Positions 28,292 through 37,486 of a stretch of DNA of 64,000 bases are shown here, piece after piece. The notes beneath the pieces are model-generated. The model saw only the letters and a program-made list of their open reading frames with translations, was not told where the DNA came from and searched no databases. Source of the DNA: Polaribacter sp. BAL334 (GTDB taxonomy: Bacteria > Bacteroidota > Bacteroidia > Flavobacteriales > Flavobacteriaceae). Every line of letters begins with the position of its first letter. Positions within the stretch are counted from its first letter, which is position 1. The stretch covers positions 1 to 64,000 of the forward strand of contig NZ_JADWOV010000285.1 in NCBI RefSeq assembly GCF_015767435.1, read 5' to 3'. A program made the position numbers and the translations under genes.

Positions 28292-29230
28292 TTACAAGTC
28301 TTCTACTATTTTTTTCAATACCAATTGCGCAGCAAAAGTTCTATTATTCGCTTGCTGAATCACCAAAGAATTTTCGGAATCCAAGACAGCATCTTCTACC
28401 ACAACATTTCTTCTGACGGGCAAACAATGCATGAATTTGGCATCACCAATTTTCTCTTTGGTAATCATCCAATCCAAATCTGTTTTTACTATTTGACCAT
28501 AATCATCATACGAACTCCAATTTTTAGCATAGACAAAATCAGCATTTTTAAAAGCCTCTTTTTGATCATGCATAATTGTGGTGTTTTTGGTGATTCTTTT
28601 ATCAAGATTATATTCTTCTGGATTTGTGATGACAAAATCAACGTCCATTTTTTGCATGGCTTCTACAAAACTATTGGCGACTGCATGAGGCAAGGCTTTT
28701 ACGTGAGGTGCCCAAGACAATACGACTTTTGGTCTTTTTTTGGTGGTATTTTCTGCAATTGTAATCGCGTCAGTCAAACCTTGCAAAGGATGACTTGTAG
28801 CACTTTCCATGTTGATAATTGGCACAGAAGCGTATTTTATAAAGGCATTTAATACCTGTTCACGTTCGTCTTTTTCTTTGTCTTTCAACGTTGGAAACGC
28901 ACGCACTGCAATCACATCACAATATTGAGAAACCACAGCAGCAGCTTCTTTGATATGTTCAGCTGTTGTGCCATTCATGATGCTTCCATTTTCGAATTCA
29001 ATTCCCCAAGCATCTTCATACACATTCATCACAATCGTGTCCATTCCCAAATTCAAGGCTGCTTTTTGAGTACTTAAACGCGTTCGTAAACTTGAATTGA
29101 AAAACAACAACCCCAAGGTTTTGTGTTTGCCCAATTTTTTATCTTTCAAAGGATTTTCCTTTATTTTTCTAGCTTCTTTAATCCAAGAATGAATATCAGA
29201 AATGTCTTGAATAGACGCGTAATGTTTCAT
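28292..29230 (-). CDS. argF: N-succinylornithine/N-acetylornithine carbamoyltransferase (ArgF')
   Basis: 312 residues, transcarbamylase fold. The carbamoyl-phosphate motif is SSLRTRLSTQ rather than the STRT of ordinary ornithine enzymes, and IEFENGSIMNGTTAEHIKEA and HCLPVRRNVVV are as I recall for the Bacteroides fragilis succinylornithine enzyme. It makes N-acylcitrulline, so deacylation by ArgE comes after this step. Succinyl versus acetyl cannot be settled by eye. Its stop sits 72 bases before argB. Confidence 0.9.
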   Translation of the reverse strand: MKHYASIQDISDIHSWIKEARKIKENPLKDKKLGKHKTLGLLFFNSSLRTRLSTQKAALNLGMDTIVMNVYEDAWGIEFENGSIMNGTTAEHIKEAAAVVSQYCDVIAVRAFPTLKDKEKDEREQVLNAFIKYASVPIINMESATSHPLQGLTDAITIAENTTKKRPKVVLSWAPHVKALPHAVANSFVEAMQKMDVDFVITNPEEYNLDKRITKNTTIMHDQKEAFKNADFVYAKNWSSYDDYGQIVKTDLDWMITKEKIGDAKFMHCLPVRRNVVVEDAVLDSENSLVIQQANNRTFAAQLVLKKIVEDL

Positions 29231-30354
29231 TATAATTCACTTTTTAGGGCATCCATAAATAGATCAATATGCTTTTTTTGGATGGTTAAGGGTGGCAAAA
29301 TTCGGATTACAAATTGATTTTTCGCATTTCCAGTAAAAATATGATGCGTATTGATGAGTTTCTTTCTGAGTTCTGCAATCGGGAAATCAAATTCCAATCC
29401 CAACATCAATCCACGACCTTTGATTCTTTTTACTTGAGGAATTTCTTGCGCTTTTTCTATAAAATACTGAGACATATTTCTCGCATTTTCCATCAATTTT
29501 TCTTCTTCAATCACATTTAACACCGTTAAAGAAGCTGCACAAGCCAGGTGATTTCCGCCAAAAGTAGTTCCTAGTAATCCAAAAGATGCTTTGATGTGAT
29601 TGTGAATTAAAATGCCACCAACAGGAAATCCGTTACCCATTCCTTTTGCAATCGAAATAATATCAGGAGTTACCTTGTATTTTTGATATGCAAAAAAGTT
29701 GCCTGTTCTTCCAAATCCTGATTGCACTTCATCTGCAATAAAACAAGCTCCGTATTTTTTACAAAGTGCATCAATGCCTTCATAAAATTCAGGAGTACTT
29801 TCGTCCAAACCTCCAACTCCTTGAATACATTCAATGATTACAGCGCAAACATCGTTTTTTGAAAGTGCTTTTTCCAAAGCCTCCAAATCACCCAAAGGCA
29901 AAATTTCCACTTCTTGTTGCGCGTTTAAAGGCGCAATAATTTTGGCATCATCTGTGGCAACAACAGCAGCAGAAGTTCGTCCGTGAAAACTGTTTTTAAA
30001 AGCAATAATTTTTTTCTTGTTGGTATGAAATGACGCTAATTTTAAGGCATTTTCATTGGCTTCAGCACCAGAATTGCACATAAACAACTCATAATCAATA
30101 CAACAAGAAAGTTGTCCTAGCTTTTCTGACAAGGCTACTTGCAATGGATTTTGAATAGAATTGCTATAAAATCCCAAATTTGCCACTTGATGACTCACGG
30201 CTTCCACATATTTTGGATGCGAATGTCCAATAGAAATCACTGCATGACCTCCATATAAATCCAAATATTCAATCCCTTTGTCATCATATACATACACGTC
30301 TTTTGCCTTTACGGGTGTGATGTCAAACAAAGGATATACATTAAACAAACTCAT
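29230..30354 (-). CDS. argD: Acylornithine aminotransferase
   Basis: 374 residues, class III PLP aminotransferase. FMCNSGAEANENALK binds the cofactor phosphate, FIADEVQSGFGRTG holds the aspartate, and the lysine of ISIAKGMGNGFPVGG forms the Schiff base. It converts N-acylglutamate semialdehyde to N-acylornithine. Overlaps proC by 4 bases and argF by 1. Confidence 0.94.
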   Translation of the reverse strand: MSLFNVYPLFDITPVKAKDVYVYDDKGIEYLDLYGGHAVISIGHSHPKYVEAVSHQVANLGFYSNSIQNPLQVALSEKLGQLSCCIDYELFMCNSGAEANENALKLASFHTNKKKIIAFKNSFHGRTSAAVVATDDAKIIAPLNAQQEVEILPLGDLEALEKALSKNDVCAVIIECIQGVGGLDESTPEFYEGIDALCKKYGACFIADEVQSGFGRTGNFFAYQKYKVTPDIISIAKGMGNGFPVGGILIHNHIKASFGLLGTTFGGNHLACAASLTVLNVIEEEKLMENARNMSQYFIEKAQEIPQVKRIKGRGLMLGLEFDFPIAELRKKLINTHHIFTGNAKNQFVIRILPPLTIQKKHIDLFMDALKSEL

Positions 30355-31151
30355 AGTTGTTCTTTTTTAATCACGTTAATTTTGTTGAAAGAAGCGACCA
30401 TTCCATGAATCAAAGACGAACTCAATCCTTTGTGTTCCATTTCATTCAAACCTTCTATAGTGCAGCCTTTTGGCGTGGTTACTTTGTCAATTTCTTCTTC
30501 AGGATGATTGCCATTTGCAATCAATAAATTGGCAGCACCATCACAAGTAAACATTGCCAATTCTTGTGCTTCTTTGGCATCAAAACCCAATTGGATAGCT
30601 GCTTGTGTGGTGGCTCTAATCAAACGCATCCAAAAAGCAATACCACTAGCACAAACTACAGTAGCTGCCTGCATTTGCGCTTCTGGAATTGTCATGGAAT
30701 GTCCTAATCTGTTAAAAATAGCTTCTGCGATTTTAATGCGTTGTTTTCCCAATTCATTGCTACACAAACAAGTCATCGATTTTCCTACAGCAATGGCAGT
30801 ATTTGGCATGGCTCTAATGATAAATGCTTCACTACCAATCACTTCTTCAATTCTACGAATGCTAAATCCTGTAATGGTAGAAATAATTACATGTTTATTC
30901 GTCAAAAATGGTTTTATTTCTTTCAGGATATTTTCAAAATGAGCTGGTTGCACAGCAAATATCAGAATATCAGATTGCTGAATTGCCTCTGCATTGCTCG
31001 TTGTTAAAAACACGTTTTTATATCCGTCAAATTCTGAAATGCTTTCTAAATTTCTTTTGGTAAGGTATAAAGAAGTGATGGCATTGTTGATTATTAACCC
31101 TTTTGCAATGGATTTCCCCAAATTTCCTGTTCCGATGATGGCTATTTTCAT
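30351..31151 (-). CDS. proC: Pyrroline-5-carboxylate reductase
   Basis: 266 residues. The NAD(P)-binding start is IAIIGTGNLGKSIAKGL; the C-terminal signature is TPKGCTIEGLNEMEHKGL. It makes proline from pyrroline-5-carboxylate. Its place inside the arginine operon links proline and arginine output, a gene order I associate with Flavobacteriia. Confidence 0.93.
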   Translation of the reverse strand: MKIAIIGTGNLGKSIAKGLIINNAITSLYLTKRNLESISEFDGYKNVFLTTSNAEAIQQSDILIFAVQPAHFENILKEIKPFLTNKHVIISTITGFSIRRIEEVIGSEAFIIRAMPNTAIAVGKSMTCLCSNELGKQRIKIAEAIFNRLGHSMTIPEAQMQAATVVCASGIAFWMRLIRATTQAAIQLGFDAKEAQELAMFTCDGAANLLIANGNHPEEEIDKVTTPKGCTIEGLNEMEHKGLSSSLIHGMVASFNKINVIKKEQL

Positions 31152-31163
31152 GTTCGCTTTTTT

Positions 31164-32141
31164 TTAAAAATAATTGGCTTTGCTGTTCAACCCCAAGGTT
31201 TCAGGAAAACCTAAAATCAAGTTCATATTTTGAATTGCTTGGCCTGATGCACCTTTCAATAGATTATCTATAATACTTGTAATCAATAATTTATCGTTTT
31301 GTTTTGACAAGTGTAATAAACATTTATTGGTATTGACCACTTGTTTTAAATGCAATTCATTGTCAGAAACAAACGTGAATGCAGCATCCTTGTAATAGGA
31401 TTTATACATTTCTTTGGCTTCATCAATACTTCCTGTAAACTTTGTATACACAGTGGCGAAAATACCTCTAGAGAAATTTCCTCTGTTTGGAATAAAGTTG
31501 ATTTCTGATGAAAAGTCAGGCTGTAGATTTTGTACAGTTTGGTTGATTTCATCCAAATGTTGATGCGAAAAGGCTTTGTAATGTGAAAAATTATTGTCTC
31601 TCCAGGGAAAATGTGAACTTGCAGAAAGCGAAGTTCCAGCACCTGTAGCACCTGTAACTGCATGAATATGAACATCATCAAACAGTAATTGATGAGCAGC
31701 TAAAGGCAAAATAGCCAATTGCAATGCTGTTGCAAAACAACCTGGATTGGCAATATAGGTAGCTCTTTTTATTTTTTCTCTTTGCAGTTCAGGCAAACCA
31801 TATACAAAATCTTTTCCTTCAAAGCTCTGATCAGCTATCAATCTGAAATCATTGCTTAAATCAATGACAACCGTATTTTCTGAAAAAGAGTTTTCTTTTA
31901 AAAACTGGGTTGAATTTCCATGTCCTAAACATAAAAATAAAACATCAACATCAGCATTGATGCTATCTATAAACTTCAAATCAGTATCACCAAACAAATC
32001 TTGATGAACATCATAAATTTTATTTCCTGCGTTGGAAGTGCTGTATACAAAATTAATTTCAGCTTTTGGGTGTTGCAATAACAAACGAATCAATTCGCCA
32101 GCTGTATATCCTGCACCACCAATAATTCCTACTTGAATCAT
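31164..32141 (-). CDS. argC: N-acyl-gamma-glutamyl-phosphate reductase
   Basis: 325 residues. NADP-binding IIGGAGYTAGELIRLLLQHP and the active-site cysteine in YIANPGCFATA are clear. It reduces the acylglutamyl phosphate made by ArgB to the semialdehyde. Overlaps argG by one base, so translation is coupled. Confidence 0.95.
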   Translation of the reverse strand: MIQVGIIGGAGYTAGELIRLLLQHPKAEINFVYSTSNAGNKIYDVHQDLFGDTDLKFIDSINADVDVLFLCLGHGNSTQFLKENSFSENTVVIDLSNDFRLIADQSFEGKDFVYGLPELQREKIKRATYIANPGCFATALQLAILPLAAHQLLFDDVHIHAVTGATGAGTSLSASSHFPWRDNNFSHYKAFSHQHLDEINQTVQNLQPDFSSEINFIPNRGNFSRGIFATVYTKFTGSIDEAKEMYKSYYKDAAFTFVSDNELHLKQVVNTNKCLLHLSKQNDKLLITSIIDNLLKGASGQAIQNMNLILGFPETLGLNSKANYF

Positions 32142-33322
32142 TATTCGTCGTTGTTTACTTGTTGATAAATTTTATTCTGATTTCCCAAAATCTTGATAAA
32201 TCCTTTGGCGTCATCAGCTGTCCAAACTTTGTTTTCTTCGCCATAACTTCCGAATTTAGCATTCATCAAATCATGAGGAGAAGAAACGCCATCCAAAGTA
32301 AAATGATACGGTTTTAGTGTTACAAACACGCTTCCTGATACATTTTTTTGACTACTTTCTAAAAAAGCTTCCATATTTCTCATCACAGGATCTAAATATT
32401 GTCCTTCGTGCAAATGCATTCCATAGAAACTTGCCAAATATTCTTTGTGTTGCAATTGCCATTTGGTAAGCGTGTGTTTTTCCAATAAATGATGCGCTTT
32501 GATGGTAATTAAAGCAGCAGCCGCTTCAAAACCAACTCTTCCTTTGATACCAACAATGGTGTCTCCCACATGAATATCTCTACCAATAGCATATTTTGTA
32601 GCAAAGAAATTCAACAATTCAATACATTTTTCAGGGTCATCAATTTTGCCATTTACAGCTACCAAATTTCCTTTATTGAATGTCAACACCACTTTTTGAT
32701 AGCCTTCTTTTTCCAATTGAGATGGATAGGCACTTTCTGGCAAAGGCATCGTAGATGTTAAAGTTTCTTCACCACCCACACTAGTTCCCCACAAACCTTT
32801 GTTGACAGAATATTTTGCTTTTTCCCAAGGCATGTTGATTCCTTCGGATTTCAAATAATCAATTTCTTCTTGTCTTGTCAATTTTTCATCTCTAATAGGA
32901 GTGATGATGGTAATATGTGGCGCCAATGTTTGAAAAATCATATCAAAACGCACTTGGTCATTTCCTGCTCCTGTACTTCCATGCGCGATGAATTCGGCAT
33001 TGATACTTTTCGCATATTCAATGATTTCAATGGCTTGAATGATACGTTCAGCACTTACAGATAAAGGGTACGTATTGTTTTTCAGTACATTTCCAAACAC
33101 CAAATATTTCACTACTTTTTGATAAAAAGACGAAACAGCATCAATACATTTATAGGTAGAAACACCCATTTTATAGGCATTTTTCTCGATATTTTTGATG
33201 TCTCCCTCAGTAAAACCTCCTGTGTTTACAGTAACTGCATGAACTTTGTATTTTTTTGATAATTTAACAGCACAATAGGAAGTATCCAACCCTCCACTAT
33301 ACGCAATAACTAATTTTTTCAT
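32141..33322 (-). CDS. argG: Argininosuccinate synthase
   Basis: 393 residues. The ATP pyrophosphatase loop YSGGLDTSYCAV is at the N-terminus; HGSTGAGNDQVRFD is the citrulline/aspartate site. It joins citrulline and aspartate. Overlaps the GNAT gene by 4 bases (ATGA). Confidence 0.96.
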   Translation of the reverse strand: MKKLVIAYSGGLDTSYCAVKLSKKYKVHAVTVNTGGFTEGDIKNIEKNAYKMGVSTYKCIDAVSSFYQKVVKYLVFGNVLKNNTYPLSVSAERIIQAIEIIEYAKSINAEFIAHGSTGAGNDQVRFDMIFQTLAPHITIITPIRDEKLTRQEEIDYLKSEGINMPWEKAKYSVNKGLWGTSVGGEETLTSTMPLPESAYPSQLEKEGYQKVVLTFNKGNLVAVNGKIDDPEKCIELLNFFATKYAIGRDIHVGDTIVGIKGRVGFEAAAALITIKAHHLLEKHTLTKWQLQHKEYLASFYGMHLHEGQYLDPVMRNMEAFLESSQKNVSGSVFVTLKPYHFTLDGVSSPHDLMNAKFGSYGEENKVWTADDAKGFIKILGNQNKIYQQVNNDE

Positions 33323-33936
33323 TTCTTTTCTTTTTTTAAGAACAAGTTTTGTTTCATGTTTTTTAATCTATAAAAAACCTTTTCTTTGATTTTTTTGGGT
33401 GCTTCTTTTGATTGATTGTTTGGGTCATATAGCATCCCTGTACACAAGCACATTTTTCTGTTGGTTCTTGTCAACACATCATAATTGACACAGGTTTGAC
33501 AACCATCCCAAAAAGTGGGATCGTCTGTTAATTCTGAAAAAGTAACCGGTTTATATCCCAAACTTGTGTTGAGTTTCATCACAGCCAAACCAGTGGTGAT
33601 ACTAAAAATTTTAGCATCTGGAAATTTGGTTCTTGAATGGTCAAAAATGACTTGTTTGATTTTTTTAGACAATCCTAGACCTCTATAATCAGGATGAACA
33701 ATCAACCCAGAATTGGCAACAAATTTTCCATGTCCCCATTTTTCGATATAGCAAAATCCGGCAAATTTATCACCATCTAAGGCAATAACAGCGTTGCCAT
33801 TTTCCATTTTGGTGGCAATATATTCTGGTTTACGCTTGGCAATTCCTGTGCCTCTCACTTTTGCAGCATCTTCTATAGTTTTGCAAATGATTTCTGCGTA
33901 TCCAATATGGCTTTTATCAGCAATGACAATTTTCAT
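33319..33936 (-). CDS. GNAT acyltransferase, candidate N-acylglutamate synthase
   Basis: 205 residues. The acetyl-CoA binding strand-loop reads GLIVHPDYRGLGLSKKI (about 100-116), the GNAT motif A. The C-terminal part has a cysteine cluster (DGCQTCVNYD, KMCLCTGML), uncommon in GNATs, and a basic tail. It is the first gene of the arginine operon and no classical argA or argJ is present, so it is the natural candidate for acylating glutamate. I recall a GNAT-type N-succinylglutamate synthase reported for Bacteroides; orthology is not shown here. Confidence 0.8.
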   Translation of the reverse strand: MKIVIADKSHIGYAEIICKTIEDAAKVRGTGIAKRKPEYIATKMENGNAVIALDGDKFAGFCYIEKWGHGKFVANSGLIVHPDYRGLGLSKKIKQVIFDHSRTKFPDAKIFSITTGLAVMKLNTSLGYKPVTFSELTDDPTFWDGCQTCVNYDVLTRTNRKMCLCTGMLYDPNNQSKEAPKKIKEKVFYRLKNMKQNLFLKKEKK

Positions 33937-34151
33937 TGAAATTGAAATTTAGTAAGTTTAAAAATGTTTTTTTGTCGATTTTTCAAGAGTAGAATTGGAC
34001 TCACCTAATTCTGTTAAAATGCACAAACCCCTAAGGGCGAGTGGTAAAATGACGAGAAATTGTAACATTGTTATTGTGTAAAATAACGTGAGAATGTTGA
34101 TGAGCTTTGATTGATTTTTTCATGAATTGAAATAAAAATTGATTGAACTTG

Positions 34152-34216
34152 AATAGTATTGGTATCTAACAAAAGATTAACAGCGTCTGCAAAGCAAACG
34201 CTTACTGGGTACTATT
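34152..34216 (+). other. Two-part fold-back structure
   Basis: AATAGTA (34152) pairs with TACTATT (34210-34216). Inside lies AGCGTcTGC-AAA-GCAaACGCT, one mismatch, much richer in G+C than its surroundings. Function unknown; it could be a repeat remnant or a structured leader. Confidence 0.4.
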
Positions 34217-34457
34217 GAAGTATAATTTTTATTTATGGTCACTTGAATCATAGAGTAAAAGTATATATTTTTTAAAACTTATTATTAAAAACAAGGTATT
34301 TTTTTATCAGTTTTATCAAATCATAAATAAAATAAGGTTTGAGTTATGAAATATGTAGTAGAAATTAAAATAAATACATTTTTGGTAATTTTTAACCTTT
34401 TAGTGTCTTTCAATTTTTACTACCATGAAACAACATAGAAACATAGTATTTATAGAA

Positions 34458-34626
34458 CTATTTGGTGTAATTGAATTTTAAAATGAAATTGCCACGAATT
34501 CACGAATTTTTTATAACTATGAATCCAATAAATTTAAATTTTCATCAAAGATGAAAACAATTATGGTGATGAAATCCATAAAATTGGTGAATTCGCGGCA
34601 AAAAAATCTATTTTATTGTCCAATAA
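34458..34626 (+). repeat. MITE-1 copy a
   Basis: Ends TTGCCACGAATTCAC (34489-34503) and GTGAATTCGCGGCAA (34587-34601) are inverted with one mismatch; the middle has a TTTTCATC-AAA-GATGAAAA hairpin. The outer flank GTGTAATTGAATTTTAAAAT recurs in other copies. No coding capacity. Confidence 0.8.
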
Positions 34627-34667
34627 AATAATGATATCCAACAGGTTTTTTACAGTATGTATAAAGA

Positions 34668-34760
34668 CGTTTCACTCAGTTTCAGAACATCATAGCTATG
34701 TGAAACCCAAGAATTGGGCTATCTTTTCCTTTTTTCTATGTTTCTCCTATGTGGTTTTAT
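34668..34760 (-). repeat. Dispersed repeat C, copy 2
   Basis: Inverted relative to the copy at 12997-13083 and about 90% alike by eye over the CATAGCTATG block and the ACATAGAAAAAAGG side. Confidence 0.7.
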
Positions 34761-34961
34761 AATGATTGTTGCTTTCCTACTTTTTCCCTTCATGAGAAGG
34801 CGCTTTGGAATATTTAAACTGTGTGGTAGGTATTGATTTTATTCAGTAGGTGATTGATGACAATTCATCCGTTAAAAAATACAGTTCGGTTAGAATCAAT
34901 TTTTTAAAGCGAAATCCTGTCGCACTTTTGTGGCATCAATAATCTTAAAAACAGAGAAATT

Positions 34962-35378
34962 ATGAAATTAGTAACATCAATCGTAGTAATGGCAGTTTTA
35001 TTCATCACGAATTCAGTAACTGCTCAAGAGAAAGCAACCATCACAGCAGAAGTCATCAATGTTTCTTCTGATACTGGAAAAGTAGGTTTTGCATTGTATG
35101 ACAAAGCATCCTTCATGTTGAAACCTATTCAAGCAGCAAATGCTAAAATTGTAGACGGAAAAAGTATCATCACTTTTGAAAATGTAGATTTTGGTGACTA
35201 TGCCATCATTTGTTATCATGACAAAAACGACAATGACAAAATGGATTTTTCGCCTAATGGAATGCCTATTGAAGATTATGGCGCATCCAATAATGTGATG
35301 ACATATGGACCTCCAACTTTTGATGGTGCAAAGTTTGCAGTTTCAGAGAAAAATGTATCTTTAAAGATTAAATTTTAA
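34962..35378 (+). CDS. DUF2141 secreted protein
   Basis: 138 residues with a signal peptide (about 1-21, ending SVTAQ). The domain signature VGFALYDKASFM and YAIICYHDKNDNDKMDFSPNG followed by PIEDYGASNN is that of DUF2141, a small periplasmic beta-sandwich often found beside outer-membrane or signalling genes in Bacteroidota. Function unknown. It lies 20-30 bases before the histidine kinase and may share its operon. Confidence 0.88.
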   Translation: MKLVTSIVVMAVLFITNSVTAQEKATITAEVINVSSDTGKVGFALYDKASFMLKPIQAANAKIVDGKSIITFENVDFGDYAIICYHDKNDNDKMDFSPNGMPIEDYGASNNVMTYGPPTFDGAKFAVSEKNVSLKIKF

Positions 35379-35407
35379 GATTCTTTTTAACTATAAAATT
35401 GAATAAA

Positions 35408-36748
35408 ATGATGACTGGCATCACAAAAGAGAATATCAAAGAAGGAGCATTGATTAGCTTAAAAATTACCATCATTTTTGGGCTTTTATTTACCATTATC
35501 AATCAAAATTTTGATCTAAAATCAATTGTAGCTTCTTTTGTCATATCGGGTATTTATTCTTTTGGATTGGGTTTTGGACAAGGTTTGTTGAATGACTATT
35601 TGAGCGTAAAATGGTCTTGGATAGACAATACCAAACAACGTGTTTGGTCTGGGGTTGTTGCCACCATTTCCTATACGGTTCCTGTAGTGTTGTTTATCAA
35701 TTACATGCAATTTGTGATTATCCCTGGAAAAAGTTCTGATGCTTTTTTAAACGGAGAATACCTTTGGACGCATCTTTTTTTCACTATTCTTTCTTTCGGA
35801 ATTTCAGCTTTTTTACATGCGAGAAGTTTTATGATTGAATGGAAAAAATCAGTAAAACAAGAAAGCACCCAACAACAAATTGTTGCAAAAACAGAAACCG
35901 CCAAATTCGAATCGTTAAAAAGCCAAATTGATCCTCATTTTTTATTCAATAGTTTGAATGTATTGACCAGTTTGATTAGTGAAAATCCCAGTCAGGCAGA
36001 AAAGTTTACGACCAAATTGTCAAAAGTGTACAGATATGTTTTGGAGCAAAGAAACAAGGATTTGATTCCATTATCGGAAGAATTGACCTTTGCAAAAACT
36101 TATATGGAGCTTTTAGGAATGCGTTTTGAAGACGCTGTACAGTTCCATATTCCTGAAACAGTTAGCAATCAAGATTTGAAAATTGTGCCACTATCACTGC
36201 AATTATTGCTAGAAAACGCCGTAAAACACAATGTAGTTTCACCTTCAAAACCATTGACCATCAGTATTTATGAAGACCAAGACTATTTAGTGATTGAAAA
36301 CAACGTAAACCCTAAAGAAGCTGTTGGGAAAAGTACCAAAGTTGGGTTGCAAAACATTGCTGATAGGTATGGTTTGATCACACAAAAAAGTGTACAAATA
36401 GAAAATAATAACAAAACATTTAAGGTGAGGATTCCTCTCTTAATTAAAATGAACAACATCATGTATCAAGAAAATATAGAAAACAGTAAGTATGTAAGAG
36501 CCGTAGAAAAAGTGGAACGATTAAAAGAATTTTACCAAAGTTTAGCTTCCTACTGCATCGTAATTCCAGTCTTAATTTTTATCAATTTGCATTTTTCACC
36601 AAGATTCTATTGGTTTTGGTTTCCGTTGATATTTTGGGGAATTAGTTTGATATTCAAATATTTGGAAGTTCAAAATTTCAATATATTTTTAGGGAAAAAC
36701 TGGGAAGAAAGAAAGATCAAAGAATTGATGAATCAAGAAAAACAATAA
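35408..36748 (+). CDS. LytS-type sensor histidine kinase with a C-terminal 2TM domain
   Basis: About 446 residues from ATG 35408 (a TTG three codons earlier is possible). Four membrane helices (about 20-140), then the His_kinase domain with the phospho-acceptor box QIDPHFLFNSLNVL and an ATPase with LLLENAVKHN. After the kinase, residues about 365-446 carry a 2TM domain (VERLKEFYQSLASY to KNWEERKIKELMNQ), the same domain found as two free proteins downstream. A kinase with a second membrane anchor at its C-terminus is unusual for this class. The cognate regulator is probably the gene at 37487. Confidence 0.92.
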   Translation: MMTGITKENIKEGALISLKITIIFGLLFTIINQNFDLKSIVASFVISGIYSFGLGFGQGLLNDYLSVKWSWIDNTKQRVWSGVVATISYTVPVVLFINYMQFVIIPGKSSDAFLNGEYLWTHLFFTILSFGISAFLHARSFMIEWKKSVKQESTQQQIVAKTETAKFESLKSQIDPHFLFNSLNVLTSLISENPSQAEKFTTKLSKVYRYVLEQRNKDLIPLSEELTFAKTYMELLGMRFEDAVQFHIPETVSNQDLKIVPLSLQLLLENAVKHNVVSPSKPLTISIYEDQDYLVIENNVNPKEAVGKSTKVGLQNIADRYGLITQKSVQIENNNKTFKVRIPLLIKMNNIMYQENIENSKYVRAVEKVERLKEFYQSLASYCIVIPVLIFINLHFSPRFYWFWFPLIFWGISLIFKYLEVQNFNIFLGKNWEERKIKELMNQEKQ

Positions 36749-36759
36749 AACAACACACT

Positions 36760-37047
36760 ATGAATTCAACATTTAACAATCAACAAGCGTACGAAAAAGC
36801 TCAAAAAAGAGTCAAAGAAATCAAAGGATTTTACTCACACCTTATCACTTATTGTTTGGTAATTCCGGTCATTATCTTTGTCAATCTCAGATTTACACCT
36901 GGCTTTTATTGGTTTTGGTTTTCAGCCTTAGGGTGGGGATTGGGTCTATTTTTTCATTGGTTGGGAATTTTCGGATTTCGACTATTAGGTTTCGGAAAAG
37001 ATTGGGAAGAGCGCAAAATAAAAGAATTTATGAATCAAAATAATTAA
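36760..37047 (+). CDS. 2TM domain protein
   Basis: 95 residues: amphipathic basic N-terminus (KAQKRVKEIKGFYSHL), two membrane helices, and the tail GKDWEERKIKEFMNQ. Nearly the same as the C-terminus of the kinase encoded 11 bases upstream. Probably interacts with the kinase through shared helices. Confidence 0.88.
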   Translation: MNSTFNNQQAYEKAQKRVKEIKGFYSHLITYCLVIPVIIFVNLRFTPGFYWFWFSALGWGLGLFFHWLGIFGFRLLGFGKDWEERKIKEFMNQNN

Positions 37048-37051
37048 TACT

Positions 37052-37390
37052 ATGGATCAGCAGTTTTCAAAAGAACAAAGTTACCTTCGTGCCAAAAAAC
37101 GAGTAAAAGATATCAAAGGATTTTATGTTCATTTGGTCGTATTTATTGCAGTAAATGTATTTATTAGCGGTATCATCATCTTCGGATTGATGAAAAGTGG
37201 AGATAGTTTTGGAGTAGCCATTTCCAACTTTGGTGTGTATTCTACACCATTATTTTGGGGAATTGGATTGTTTTTTCATTGGTTTGGAGTTTTCGGAGTT
37301 CAATTCTTTGGATTAGGAAAAGATTGGGAAGACCGCAAAATCAAAGAGTTTTTAGAGAAAGAAAACAACCCTTATAACAAACAACAATAA
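37052..37390 (+). CDS. 2TM domain protein
   Basis: 112 residues, second free copy of the same fold (YLRAKKRVKDIKGFYVHL, two helices, GKDWEDRKIKEFLEKE), with a longer loop between the helices. It starts 4 bases after the preceding stop. Three copies in a row point to local duplication. Confidence 0.88.
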   Translation: MDQQFSKEQSYLRAKKRVKDIKGFYVHLVVFIAVNVFISGIIIFGLMKSGDSFGVAISNFGVYSTPLFWGIGLFFHWFGVFGVQFFGLGKDWEDRKIKEFLEKENNPYNKQQ

Positions 37391-37486
37391 TGATGAAATC
37401 GCCCATACGTTATGGTCTGATTACCAAATCAGCCATCCGTAAAGGGCAATTTTATAAGTAACCGCGAAATCATAAAATAAAAACCT

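Larger units (their letters stand above)
33937..34961. other. Long intergenic region upstream of the arginine operon
   Basis: About 1 kb without a plausible gene. It holds, in order, the leader side of the arginine operon (no convincing TAnnTTTG box and no clear ArgR-type palindrome found), a fold-back structure at 34152-34216, a MITE-1 copy at 34458-34626, and repeat C at 34668-34760. From 34761 to 34961 I see nothing recognisable beyond the leader of the next gene. Confidence 0.5.

Noticed and set aside
34020..34060. Riboswitch or T-box leader for the arginine operon
   Set aside because: Some pairing (CCCCTAAGGG) is visible, but no T-box or known aptamer motif and no attenuator hairpin with T-run before the first gene.
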